Origin: Actinoplanes campanulatus
Lineage (GTDB): Bacteria > Actinomycetota > Actinomycetes > Mycobacteriales > Micromonosporaceae
Length of the DNA stretch: 64,000 bases
Assembly: GCF_014647795.1 (NCBI RefSeq)
Contig: NZ_BMPW01000002.1
Coordinates: forward strand, 124,001-188,000
Direction of reading: 5' to 3'
Shown here: positions 55,804-64,000 of the stretch, piece after piece
Position numbering within the stretch: position 1 is the first letter of the stretch
How the letters are laid out: each line of letters opens with the position of its first letter
Notes under the pieces: model-generated
What the model was told of the DNA's origin: nothing
Databases searched by the model: none
Seen by the model: only the letters and a program-made list of their open reading frames with translations
Program-made: the position numbers and the translations under genes

Positions 55804-57303
55804 ATGACGAGCAGCATCGAGGCCACCTCGAGCGCCAACCGGGTCACCGTCGACGATCTCGGATCCGAGGAAGCATTCCTCGCGGCCATCGACGAGACCA
55901 TCAAGTACTTCAACGACGGCGACATTGTCGAAGGCACCGTCGTCAAGGTCGATCGGGACGAGGTCCTGCTCGACATCGGCTACAAGACCGAGGGTGTCAT
56001 CCCCTCGCGCGAGTTGTCGATCAAGCACGACGTGGACCCCGCGGAAGTGGTGTCGGTTGGTGACCACATCGAAGCCCTCGTCCTCACCAAGGAGGACAAG
56101 GAGGGTCGTCTGATCCTCTCGAAGAAGCGTGCGCAGTACGAGCGCGCGTGGGGCACCATCGAGAAGATCAAGGAAGACGACGGCGTCGTCCGCGGCTCCG
56201 TCATCGAGGTCGTCAAGGGTGGTCTCATCCTCGACATCGGCCTCCGTGGCTTCCTCCCGGCCTCCCTGGTCGAGATGCGCCGTGTCCGCGACCTCCAGCC
56301 GTATGTCGGCCGTGAGCTCGAGGCGAAGATCATCGAGCTGGACAAGAACCGCAACAACGTGGTTCTGTCCCGCCGCGCCTGGCTCGAGCAGACGCAGTCC
56401 GAGGTTCGCACCGAGTTCCTCAACAAGCTGCAGAAGGGCCAGGTCCGCAAGGGCGTCGTGTCCTCCATCGTCAACTTCGGCGCCTTCGTGGACCTGGGTG
56501 GCGTGGACGGCCTGGTGCACGTCTCCGAGCTCTCCTGGAAGCACATCGACCACCCGTCCGAGGTCGTCGAGGTCGGCCAGGAGGTCGAGGTCGAGGTTCT
56601 CGACGTCGACCTGGACCGCGAGCGCGTCTCCCTGTCGCTGAAGGCGACCCAGGAGGACCCGTGGCGTCAGTTCGCCCGCACCCACGCGATCAACCAGATC
56701 GTCCCGGGTAAGGTCACCAAGCTCGTTCCGTTCGGCGCCTTCGTCCGCGTGGACGACGGCATCGAGGGCCTGGTGCACATCTCCGAGCTGGCCGAGCGTC
56801 ACGTCGAGCTGCCCGAGCAGGTCGTGCAGGTCGGGTCGGACGTCCTGGTCAAGGTCATCGACATCGACCTGGAGCGCCGCCGGATCTCGCTGTCGCTCAA
56901 GCAGGCAAACGAGGGCTTCGTCGAGGGCGAGGAGCACTTCGACCCGACCCTCTACGGCATGGCTGCCACGTACGACAACGAGGGCAACTACATCTACCCG
57001 GAGGGCTTCGACCCGGAGACGGGCGAGTGGCTCGAGGGCTTCGACAAGCAGCGCGAGACGTGGGAGAAGCAGTACGCCGACGCCCGCGAGCGCTGGGAGG
57101 CCCACACCAAGCAGGTGCAGGCGTCCCGCGACGCCGACGCCGAGGCCGCGCTCAACCCGGCTCCGGCCGGTGGCGTGACCACGTCGTCGTCCTCGACGAG
57201 CTCGTCGGCCCCGGCGCGCTCCGCCGAGGAGCCCGCGGGCACCCTGGCCACCGACGAGGCTCTCGCCGCTCTGCGCGAGAAGCTGGCCGGCGGCAAGAGC
57301 TGA
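55804..57303 (+). CDS. rpsA: 30S ribosomal protein S1
   Basis: 499 residues from ATG 55804 with four S1 RNA-binding repeats: about 36-105 (GDIVEGTVVKVDRDEVLLDIGYKTEG), 122-190 (VVRGSVIEVVKGGLILDIGLRG), 208-280 (VRKGVVSSIVNFGAFVDLGG) and 295-365 (VPGKVTKLVPFGAFVRVDDG). The acidic and Ser-rich C-terminal 130 residues are typical of the actinobacterial protein. Two GC hairpins follow the stop, the second a good terminator. Confidence 0.97.
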   Translation: MTSSIEATSSANRVTVDDLGSEEAFLAAIDETIKYFNDGDIVEGTVVKVDRDEVLLDIGYKTEGVIPSRELSIKHDVDPAEVVSVGDHIEALVLTKEDKEGRLILSKKRAQYERAWGTIEKIKEDDGVVRGSVIEVVKGGLILDIGLRGFLPASLVEMRRVRDLQPYVGRELEAKIIELDKNRNNVVLSRRAWLEQTQSEVRTEFLNKLQKGQVRKGVVSSIVNFGAFVDLGGVDGLVHVSELSWKHIDHPSEVVEVGQEVEVEVLDVDLDRERVSLSLKATQEDPWRQFARTHAINQIVPGKVTKLVPFGAFVRVDDGIEGLVHISELAERHVELPEQVVQVGSDVLVKVIDIDLERRRISLSLKQANEGFVEGEEHFDPTLYGMAATYDNEGNYIYPEGFDPETGEWLEGFDKQRETWEKQYADARERWEAHTKQVQASRDADAEAALNPAPAGGVTTSSSSTSSSAPARSAEEPAGTLATDEALAALREKLAGGKS

Positions 57304-57333
57304 AACTGACGCGAGTCAGCCAGTAATACCCAG

Positions 57334-57367
57334 AAAGGCCGTCCCGACTCCGGTCGGGGCGGCCTTT
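57334..57367 (+). terminator. Terminator of rpsA
   Basis: AAAGGCCGTCCCGAC (57334-57348) pairs with GTCGGGGCGGCCTTT (57353-57367), one wobble, loop TCCG. A smaller stem CTGAC-GCGA-GTCAG (57306-57319) sits right after the stop codon. Confidence 0.9.
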
Positions 57368-57433
57368 CGCCGTTCGCGAACGCGGTCCGCCTCGCCGGCG
57401 CGGCGGCTGGGCCCATCGTCGATACTTGATCCC

Positions 57434-58591
57434 ATGCTGAGAGTCGGGCTCACGGGTGGTATCGGTGCCGGCAAGAGCGCGGTCGCCCGCCGGCTCGCCG
57501 AGCGGGGTGCGGTGATCATCGACGCCGACCTGCTCTCCCGGGAGGTGGTCCAGCCCGGCACCGAGGGGCTGGCCGAGATCGTCGCCGCGTTCGGGCCGGG
57601 TGTGCTCACCCCCGACGGCGAGCTGGACCGCCCGGCCCTGGGCGCCGAGGTGTTCGGTGACGAGGAGGCCCGCCGCCGGCTGGAGCGGATCATCCACCCC
57701 CGGGTGCGGCAGCGGACCGTCGAGATGACCCGTGCGGCCGGAGCCGACGCCGTGGTGGTCAACGACGTGCCGTTACTGGCGGAGGTGGGGCTGGCTCCCA
57801 CGTACCATCTGGTGATCGTCGTCACCGCGGACCGTGACGTGCGTCTCGAGCGTCTCACCGGCCTGCGTGGCATGACCGCGGCGGAAGCCGCCGCCCGCAT
57901 CGACGCGCAGACCGACGACGACCACCGCCGGGCCGTCGCCGACGTGGTCCTGGAGAACGACACCGACCTGGACCGGCTGCACGCCCGGGTGGACCTGGTG
58001 TGGCGTGAGCGGCTGGTCGAGTTCGAGCGCAACCTGCGGCTGCGGCGCTCCGCCCCGAGGCACCCCGGGCCGCGCGTGTTGCCGTCGGATCCGGAGTGGC
58101 CGCGTGCCGCCGCCCGGCTCGTCGCCCGGCTCCGGCACGGGCTCGGTGACGATGTGGGGATCCACCACATCGGATCGACCGCGGTGCCCGGGCTGGCCGC
58201 CCAGGACGTCATCGACCTGATGATCGGCGTGCGCACCCTCGACGAGGCCGACGCGCTCGCCGGCACGCTCGCCGACCTGGGCTTCCCGGAGCGGACCGGC
58301 GACTGGTCCGACCACGCCTTCGGCATCCCCGGCCGCACCTGGCCGAAGCGGATGCACGGCTGTGCCGACCCGGGCTACCGGGTCGACCTGCACGTCCGCG
58401 TCACCGGGTCACCCGGCTGGCGGTTCGCCCTGCTGACGCGCGACCATCTGCGGGCCGTTCCGGAGGCGCGCGACGCCTACGCCGCGGCGAAGCTGTCGCA
58501 CGTGCGGGGGAGCCGGGACCGGCTCGAGCAGGAGGCCCGGGCGGCCGACGACTGGGCCGAGGCGACCGGCTGGCAGCCCGGCGCCGACTGA
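57434..58591 (+). CDS. coaE: Dephospho-CoA kinase fused to a GrpB (UPF0157) domain
   Basis: Residues about 1-200 are the kinase that makes CoA from dephospho-CoA: P-loop GGIGAGKS (8-15), DADLLSREVV, and the lid ERLTGLRGMTAAEAAARI. Residues about 210-380 are a GrpB-type nucleotidyltransferase-like domain: HHIGSTAVPGLAAQDVIDLMIGV and HVRVTGSPGWRFALLTRDHLR. The fusion is normal in actinobacteria (M. tuberculosis CoaE has it); the extra domain's function is unclear, with a chaperone or regulatory role suggested. The 3' end is a 16-bp tandem duplication. Confidence 0.95.
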   Translation: MLRVGLTGGIGAGKSAVARRLAERGAVIIDADLLSREVVQPGTEGLAEIVAAFGPGVLTPDGELDRPALGAEVFGDEEARRRLERIIHPRVRQRTVEMTRAAGADAVVVNDVPLLAEVGLAPTYHLVIVVTADRDVRLERLTGLRGMTAAEAAARIDAQTDDDHRRAVADVVLENDTDLDRLHARVDLVWRERLVEFERNLRLRRSAPRHPGPRVLPSDPEWPRAAARLVARLRHGLGDDVGIHHIGSTAVPGLAAQDVIDLMIGVRTLDEADALAGTLADLGFPERTGDWSDHAFGIPGRTWPKRMHGCADPGYRVDLHVRVTGSPGWRFALLTRDHLRAVPEARDAYAAAKLSHVRGSRDRLEQEARAADDWAEATGWQPGAD

Positions 58592-58606
58592 GCCCGGCGC
58601 CGACTG
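58575..58606 (+). repeat. Exact 16-bp tandem duplication at the coaE stop
   Basis: AGCCCGGCGCCGACTG occurs at 58575-58590 and again at 58591-58606. The first copy supplies the last codons and most of the stop; the second is non-coding. It probably arose by replication slippage. Confidence 0.8.
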
Positions 58607-58852
58607 AGACCCTCGACACGAAGGGGCCCTCGCGGCGGCCGGGTCGTGCGGTGAACGACCCACCGCGGGTGCGCGCGCCAGGGCGTCCGGGGCGCATCGA
58701 CCACGGTGCGGCGCGGCGGGCCGTGTGGGGACCCGCGCGCTGCCGGCGGCCGCCGCGAGCGGCCTACCGGCCCAGCGTAGGCAGCGGCGGAAATCCGGAC
58801 AATGCCGCGCGGTGGGGCCGAATGTGCACCCTCAGCACGCCGCTTCGAGAAC

Positions 58853-58875
58853 TTGTCATACCCCCGACGTACGGT
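58853..58875 (+). promoter_or_regulatory. uvrB promoter of SOS-independent DNA-damage (PafBC/RecA-NDp) type
   Basis: TTGTCA (58853-58858), 11 bases, then TACGGT (58870-58875): the same boxes and spacing as at polA. Transcription about 8 bases downstream would start at the ATG 58883 (leaderless). A LexA box (GAAC-N4-GTTC) is not complete here. Confidence 0.7.
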
Positions 58876-58882
58876 GATGGGC

Positions 58883-61000
<2,118 letters not shown>

Positions 61001-61084
61001 CCCTGATTCAGGTGGTCCCTCCGGCTGGTGGACCCGCCCGAAGCGAGGCAGCGTGATCCACCGGAGCGGCCTAGGCTGCTGTCC

Positions 61085-61707
61085 ATGACGGCTGTTCCCG
61101 AAGTGCCCGGTGTGACGCTGCCCGCTCAGGCCGGGCGATTCCGGGCGCTGGCGGAGGGCGAGACGCCGGAGGCCGAGATCGCCGGGCTCGTCGAGCGCTG
61201 CTGGGCGGCCGACGGCGGGCTGCCCCTGGTGGTGGAGCCGTGGTTCCTGCGTGGGCGCTGGTTCGCTCCGGGGACGGTGCGGTTCGCCGTCCGGGCGGAC
61301 GGCGGCGCTCTGATCGGGGCGGCCGCGGTCCGGCCCGCCACGGACGGCCCGGTGATCACCGGGCTCGTGGACCCGGCGTTCCGCGGTCGCGGCAACGGCG
61401 GCCACCTGCTGGACACCGCCCTGGCCGCGGCGCGGGCGGCTTCGTGACGGCGGCGGACGGCTGGATCGTGCAGGTCGGCGTCCTGCCGGCGGCCCGGGGC
61501 GCGGGCCTCGGCGGCGCCCTGGTCCAGGAGTCGGTGCGGCGGATGGCCGGCGCGGGGGCGGGCGAGGCGTGGCTCTGCGTCAACGTGGACAACCCGGCCG
61601 CCGGGCTCTACCGCCGGCTCGGGTTCCAGCAGCACGGGCGCCGGGCCCGATACCGGCCGGCGGGTGGCATCCACCGCGTCGCCCGCGGCGGCCCGGGGCT
61701 CGACTGA
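61085..61707 (+). pseudogene. Broken two-domain GNAT acetyltransferase (internal deletion plus frameshift)
   Basis: ATG 61085 opens a frame with a GNAT acetyl-CoA loop (VDPAFRGRGNGGHLLDTALA) that stops at 61447. In the +1 frame the sequence continues as GGFVTAADGWIVQVGVLPA, RGAGLGGALVQESVRRM and LYRRLGFQQHGRRARY (to 61707), the C-terminal GNAT half of two-domain proteins. The usual middle (end of GNAT 1 and start of GNAT 2, roughly 100 or more residues) is missing at about 61435-61445. Two overlapping small genes (GTGA) could still be translated, but each lacks half of its fold, so I call it a remnant. Confidence 0.7.
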
Positions 61708-62317
61708 GCGGAGCCACGGGAGTGCTTCCGGCGTACCCGGGGATGGGTTTGATTTTGAGGGGAAGTCGTGGCGCGGCACGCAGAGTGACCGGCGGTCGTG
61801 GTCGCGTCAGCCGGTGGAGAGTCGTGATCCGGGTCGCGGCGGGCGCCGGAGGCGATGTCGGTGAATTACTCGGCCAGCGGCGGCTGGGCCAGCGTGCCGG
61901 CGATCAGGCGCGCCACTGGGCGAACCGGTCACTGCGGCGGAAGCCGGTCTCCGGGGCCTTGAGGCTGTCCCGCTCCACCAGCGGCAGGAAGCGTGCCGGG
62001 GACTCGGTGCCATGCTGCCGGAGCACCGAACGGCACCGGGCGTGCCGGCGATCAGTGGCGACCGCGAAGAACGTCGATCAGCGTGACTTTGAGAACCAGG
62101 TCCGGCAAGCCCCCATGCGCACCGGATCGCTGGATTGCTTGGCTGCCGTAGCCGGTGGACCGCGAGGATTTCCGCAGGTCAGGGCGTAGTCTGAGGGAGC
62201 GGTCAGCGACGGGGTCCCCGGACGCCAGAACAGCCTGGATGAGTGGTTTGGCCGCGAGCTGTGCCACTCCCTGTCCTCCCGGTGTGCCGATCGCGCCTCG
62301 GATGCGCAACAATGGCT
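61708..62317. other. Gene-free stretch upstream of terC, with a direct repeat
   Basis: No intact gene on either strand. GCGTGCCGGCGATCAG occurs exactly at 61892-61907 and 62040-62055. Between them, minus-strand frames give short protein-like pieces (ARFLPLVERDSLKAPETGF) broken by stops and frame changes, suggesting a decayed gene. The right end should contain the promoter of the terC riboswitch transcript. Confidence 0.45.
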
Positions 62318-62439
62318 GCTGTGGGAGGGGAGTATTCCCCCGCTCCGGTCTCGTCAACACGGAACGCCTCTTCGGGGCGAACCCGGGGCCGGTGGTCACG
62401 GACCGTAAAAGGTTCGTGGCGGAAGAGACCTCCGACAGT
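62318..62439 (+). ncRNA. yybP-ykoY (manganese-sensing) riboswitch upstream of terC
   Basis: P1 pairs 62319-62328 with 62429-62438 (nine of ten pairs). The conserved GGGGAGTA (62327-62334), GTCAACAC (62353-62360) and GAGACC (62425-62430) blocks lie in the family's order and positions. TerC/Alx-type transporters are classic clients. Downstream, CACGGGT (62465-62471) and ACCCGTG (62485-62491) form a stem just before the ribosome site, a likely expression platform. Confidence 0.85.
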
Positions 62440-62508
62440 CGCACGTCGCTGTTCTCGCTCGGGTCACGGGTGGGCGCAGCGACGACCCGTGTCTGCCGGA
62501 GGTCCTCG

Positions 62509-63510
62509 TTGAACGTTTCCGCCTGGGTTTGGGTCGCCACCCTGGTCGCCCTCATCGCGGTGCTAGCCGTCGATCTGCTCATCATCGGCCGCCGGCCGCA
62601 CGAGCCCAGCATGAAGGAAGCGGGGGGCTGGGTCGCGTTCTACGTGGGCCTCGCCCTGCTCTTCGGCATCGGGGTCTGGCTGGCCGCGGGCGGGCAGGCG
62701 GCCGGTGAGTTCTACACCGGCTGGCTCACCGAGTATTCGCTGAGCGTCGACAACCTGTTCGTCTTCGTGATCATCATGGCCCGCTTCGCGGTCCCGCGGC
62801 ACCTGCAACAGAAGGTGCTGCTGATCGGCATCGTGCTGGCGCTCGTCATGCGTGGCGCCTTCATCGCCGCCGGCGCCGCCCTGATCTCGCAGTTCTCCTG
62901 GGTCTTCTACATCTTCGGCGCCTTCCTCGTCTACACCGCGATCACGCTGGTCAAGGGCGGGGAGAACGACGAGGACGACTTCAAGGAGAACATCCTGATC
63001 CGCTGGGCGAAGCGGGCGCTGCCGCTCTCCTCGTCCTTCGGCGACGGCCGGTTCAGCATCGTCACCGAGACGGGCAAGCGGCTGTTCACCCCGATGCTCA
63101 TCGTGATGATCGCGATCGGCACCACCGACCTGATCTTCGCGCTCGACTCGATCCCGGCGATCTTCGGCATCACGAAGGAGCCGTACCTCGTCTTCACCGC
63201 GAACGTGTTCGCGCTGATGGGCCTGCGCCAGCTGTTCTTCCTGCTCGGCGGTCTGCTCGAGCGCCTCGTCTACCTCAACATCGGTCTCGCCGTGGTGCTC
63301 GCCTTCATCGGCGTGAAGCTGGTCCTCGAGGCCCTGCACACGAACAACCTGCCGTTCCTGCACGGCGGCCAGCCCTTCCACTGGGCTCCGGAGATCCCGA
63401 TCTGGCTCTCCCTGCTGGTCATCCTCGGCACCCTGGCCATCGCCACGGTCGCCAGCCTGATCAAATCCTCCCGCGACCGGAAAAGGGATCTGATCGCCGC
63501 CGAACGCTGA
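62509..63510 (+). CDS. terC: TerC/Alx-family membrane protein, probable metal (Mn2+) exporter
   Basis: 333 residues with about nine helices. The family's acidic motifs are present: EYSLSVDNLFVFVIIM and TTDLIFALDSIPAIFGI, plus RRPHEPSMKEAGGW near the N-terminus. I chose TTG 62509, with GGAGGT five bases upstream; the frame is open to 62155 but that part is the riboswitch. TerC/Alx proteins are linked to manganese efflux and to metalation of secreted enzymes. Control by the upstream Mn2+ riboswitch fits this. Confidence 0.94.
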   Translation: MNVSAWVWVATLVALIAVLAVDLLIIGRRPHEPSMKEAGGWVAFYVGLALLFGIGVWLAAGGQAAGEFYTGWLTEYSLSVDNLFVFVIIMARFAVPRHLQQKVLLIGIVLALVMRGAFIAAGAALISQFSWVFYIFGAFLVYTAITLVKGGENDEDDFKENILIRWAKRALPLSSSFGDGRFSIVTETGKRLFTPMLIVMIAIGTTDLIFALDSIPAIFGITKEPYLVFTANVFALMGLRQLFFLLGGLLERLVYLNIGLAVVLAFIGVKLVLEALHTNNLPFLHGGQPFHWAPEIPIWLSLLVILGTLAIATVASLIKSSRDRKRDLIAAER

Positions 63511-63517
63511 TCCATCG

Positions 63518-63553
63518 AAAACGCGGGGTCCTCGATCGAGGACCCCGCGTTTT
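63518..63553. terminator. Bidirectional terminator between terC and typA
   Basis: A perfect 36-base palindrome: AAAACGCGGGGTCCTC, GATC centre, GAGGACCCCGCGTTTT. The T-run at both ends makes it work for terC and, on the other strand, typA. Confidence 0.95.
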
Positions 63554-63573
63554 CGCGTTGTCCGGGGAACGGA

Positions 63574-63605
63574 GAAGCCGCCCTCCTTCGAAGGAGGGCG
63601 GCTTC
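63574..63605. terminator. Second terminator hairpin, next to typA
   Basis: GAAGCCGCCCTCCTTC and its exact complement form a 32-base palindrome 14 bases beyond the typA stop. It lies first in the path of typA transcription, backed up by the T-tailed palindrome. Confidence 0.85.
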
Positions 63606-63619
63606 GGTGAAGCGGGTTA

Positions 63620-64000
63620 CTACTGGTGCTTGCGGCGGGCCGCGGCGCGACCGCGGGCCGTCTGGTCGAGGACGACCTTGCGGATGCGGATCGCGGCCGG
63701 GGTGACCTCGACGCACTCGTCCTCGCGGCAGAACTCCAGGGACTGCTCCAGGGACAGCTTGCGCGGCGGGATCACCTTCTCGGTGTTGTCCGCGCTGGCC
63801 GCACGCATGTTGGTGAGCTTCTTCTCCTTGGTGATGTTGACGTCCATGTCGTCGTCACGGGAGTTCTCGCCGACGATCATGCCTTCGTACACCTCGGTGG
63901 CGGGCTCGACGAAGAGCTGCCCGCGCTCCTGGATGTTGATCATCGCGAAGGCGGTGACGGCGCCGGCCCGGTCGGCGACGAGCGACCCGTTCTGGCGGGT
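63620..64000 (-). CDS. typA: Translational GTPase TypA/BipA, C-terminal part (runs off the window)
   Basis: The last 126 residues of TypA/BipA, an EF-G-like GTPase that acts on ribosomes under stress. Visible: [84 protein letters not shown] and the basic end [11 protein letters not shown], the unique C-terminal domain of the family. The G domain lies beyond position 64000. The gene faces terC, with two palindromic terminators between. Confidence 0.95.
   Translation of the reverse strand, partial: TRQNGSLVADRAGAVTAFAMINIQERGQLFVEPATEVYEGMIVGENSRDDDMDVNITKEKKLTNMRAASADNTEKVIPPRKLSLEQSLEFCREDECVEVTPAAIRIRKVVLDQTARGRAAARRKHQ

Noticed and set aside
58840-58882. LexA (SOS) box upstream of uvrB
   Set aside because: GAACTTGTCATA has only one GAAC half; the GTTC half is missing, while the TTGTCA-N11-TAnnnT motif fits fully.
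62155-62508. 118-residue N-terminal extension of TerC
   Set aside because: The DNA is the yybP-ykoY riboswitch and leader; the TTG at 62509 has a strong GGAGGT site and gives a normal TerC length.

Overview
The window is very GC-rich actinobacterial chromosome. Frequent GTG/TTG starts, 4-base GTGA/ATGA overlaps, a bifunctional PriA (HisA) enzyme, a PdtaR-type ANTAR regulator, a CoaE-GrpB fusion and a PafBC-style promoter motif all point to Actinobacteria. The protein flavour (YczE/MocR pair, tRNA-linked HTH-LAGLIDADG protein, TIGR03085-like protein) fits Micromonosporaceae, possibly Actinoplanes; this placement is inference. As I recall it, the order hisDCBHA-F-I / trpE-C-B-A / lgt / pyk / tesB / pdtaR / polA / rpsA / coaE / uvrB follows Mycobacterium tuberculosis (about Rv1599 to Rv1633), with local insertions.

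Layout. 1-7.3 kb: his cluster (hisD 5'-truncated, hisC, hisB, a 53-aa membrane protein, hisH, a 105-aa membrane protein, priA), interrupted by a divergent LysR/EamA pair whose transporter overlaps hisF. 7.3-13 kb: hypothetical protein, YczE and its divergent MocR regulator, a flavin split-barrel protein and a long-chain acyl-CoA ligase. 13-19.7 kb: PfkB kinase, APC permease, TIGR03085-like protein and a heterodimeric ABC exporter with one degenerate ATP site. 19.8-21.3 kb: zinc-ligand-free ribosomal protein S4 and a DUF2470 protein, divergent across two overlapping iron boxes. 21.3-29 kb: disordered hypothetical protein, hisI-trpE-Trp membrane protein, then trpC-trpB-trpA. No trpF is present and PriA is expected to supply that activity. 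29-38.9 kb: lgt, FAD monooxygenase, GNAT protein, gltB-gltD. 39-43.5 kb: pyk-tesB, a DUF308-like membrane protein, an HTH-LAGLIDADG protein and tRNA-Leu(CAA). 43.6-50.6 kb: pdtaR, a lipoprotein and a complete branched-chain amino-acid ABC transporter (livKHMGF). 50.6-61 kb: polA, ArsR, DUF3140/DUF2945 pair, methyltransferase, rpsA, coaE, uvrB. 61-64 kb: broken two-domain acetyltransferase, a yybP-ykoY (Mn2+) riboswitch with terC, and the C-terminus of typA.

The most unusual signals are these. (1) A sharp origin-like inversion of base skew, independent of gene direction, is centred on the LAGLIDADG/tRNA-Leu island at about 42.5-43.7 kb. (2) polA and uvrB share a TTGTCA-N11-TAnnnT promoter, the SOS-independent DNA-damage type, at a spacing implying leaderless mRNAs. 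(3) The LAGLIDADG leader resembles the uvrB leader. (4) A dispersed repeat occurs downstream of three genes, always in the orientation of the gene. (5) A palindrome encodes the HisC tail and buries the hisB start. All calls come from reading the sequence; no database search was run.
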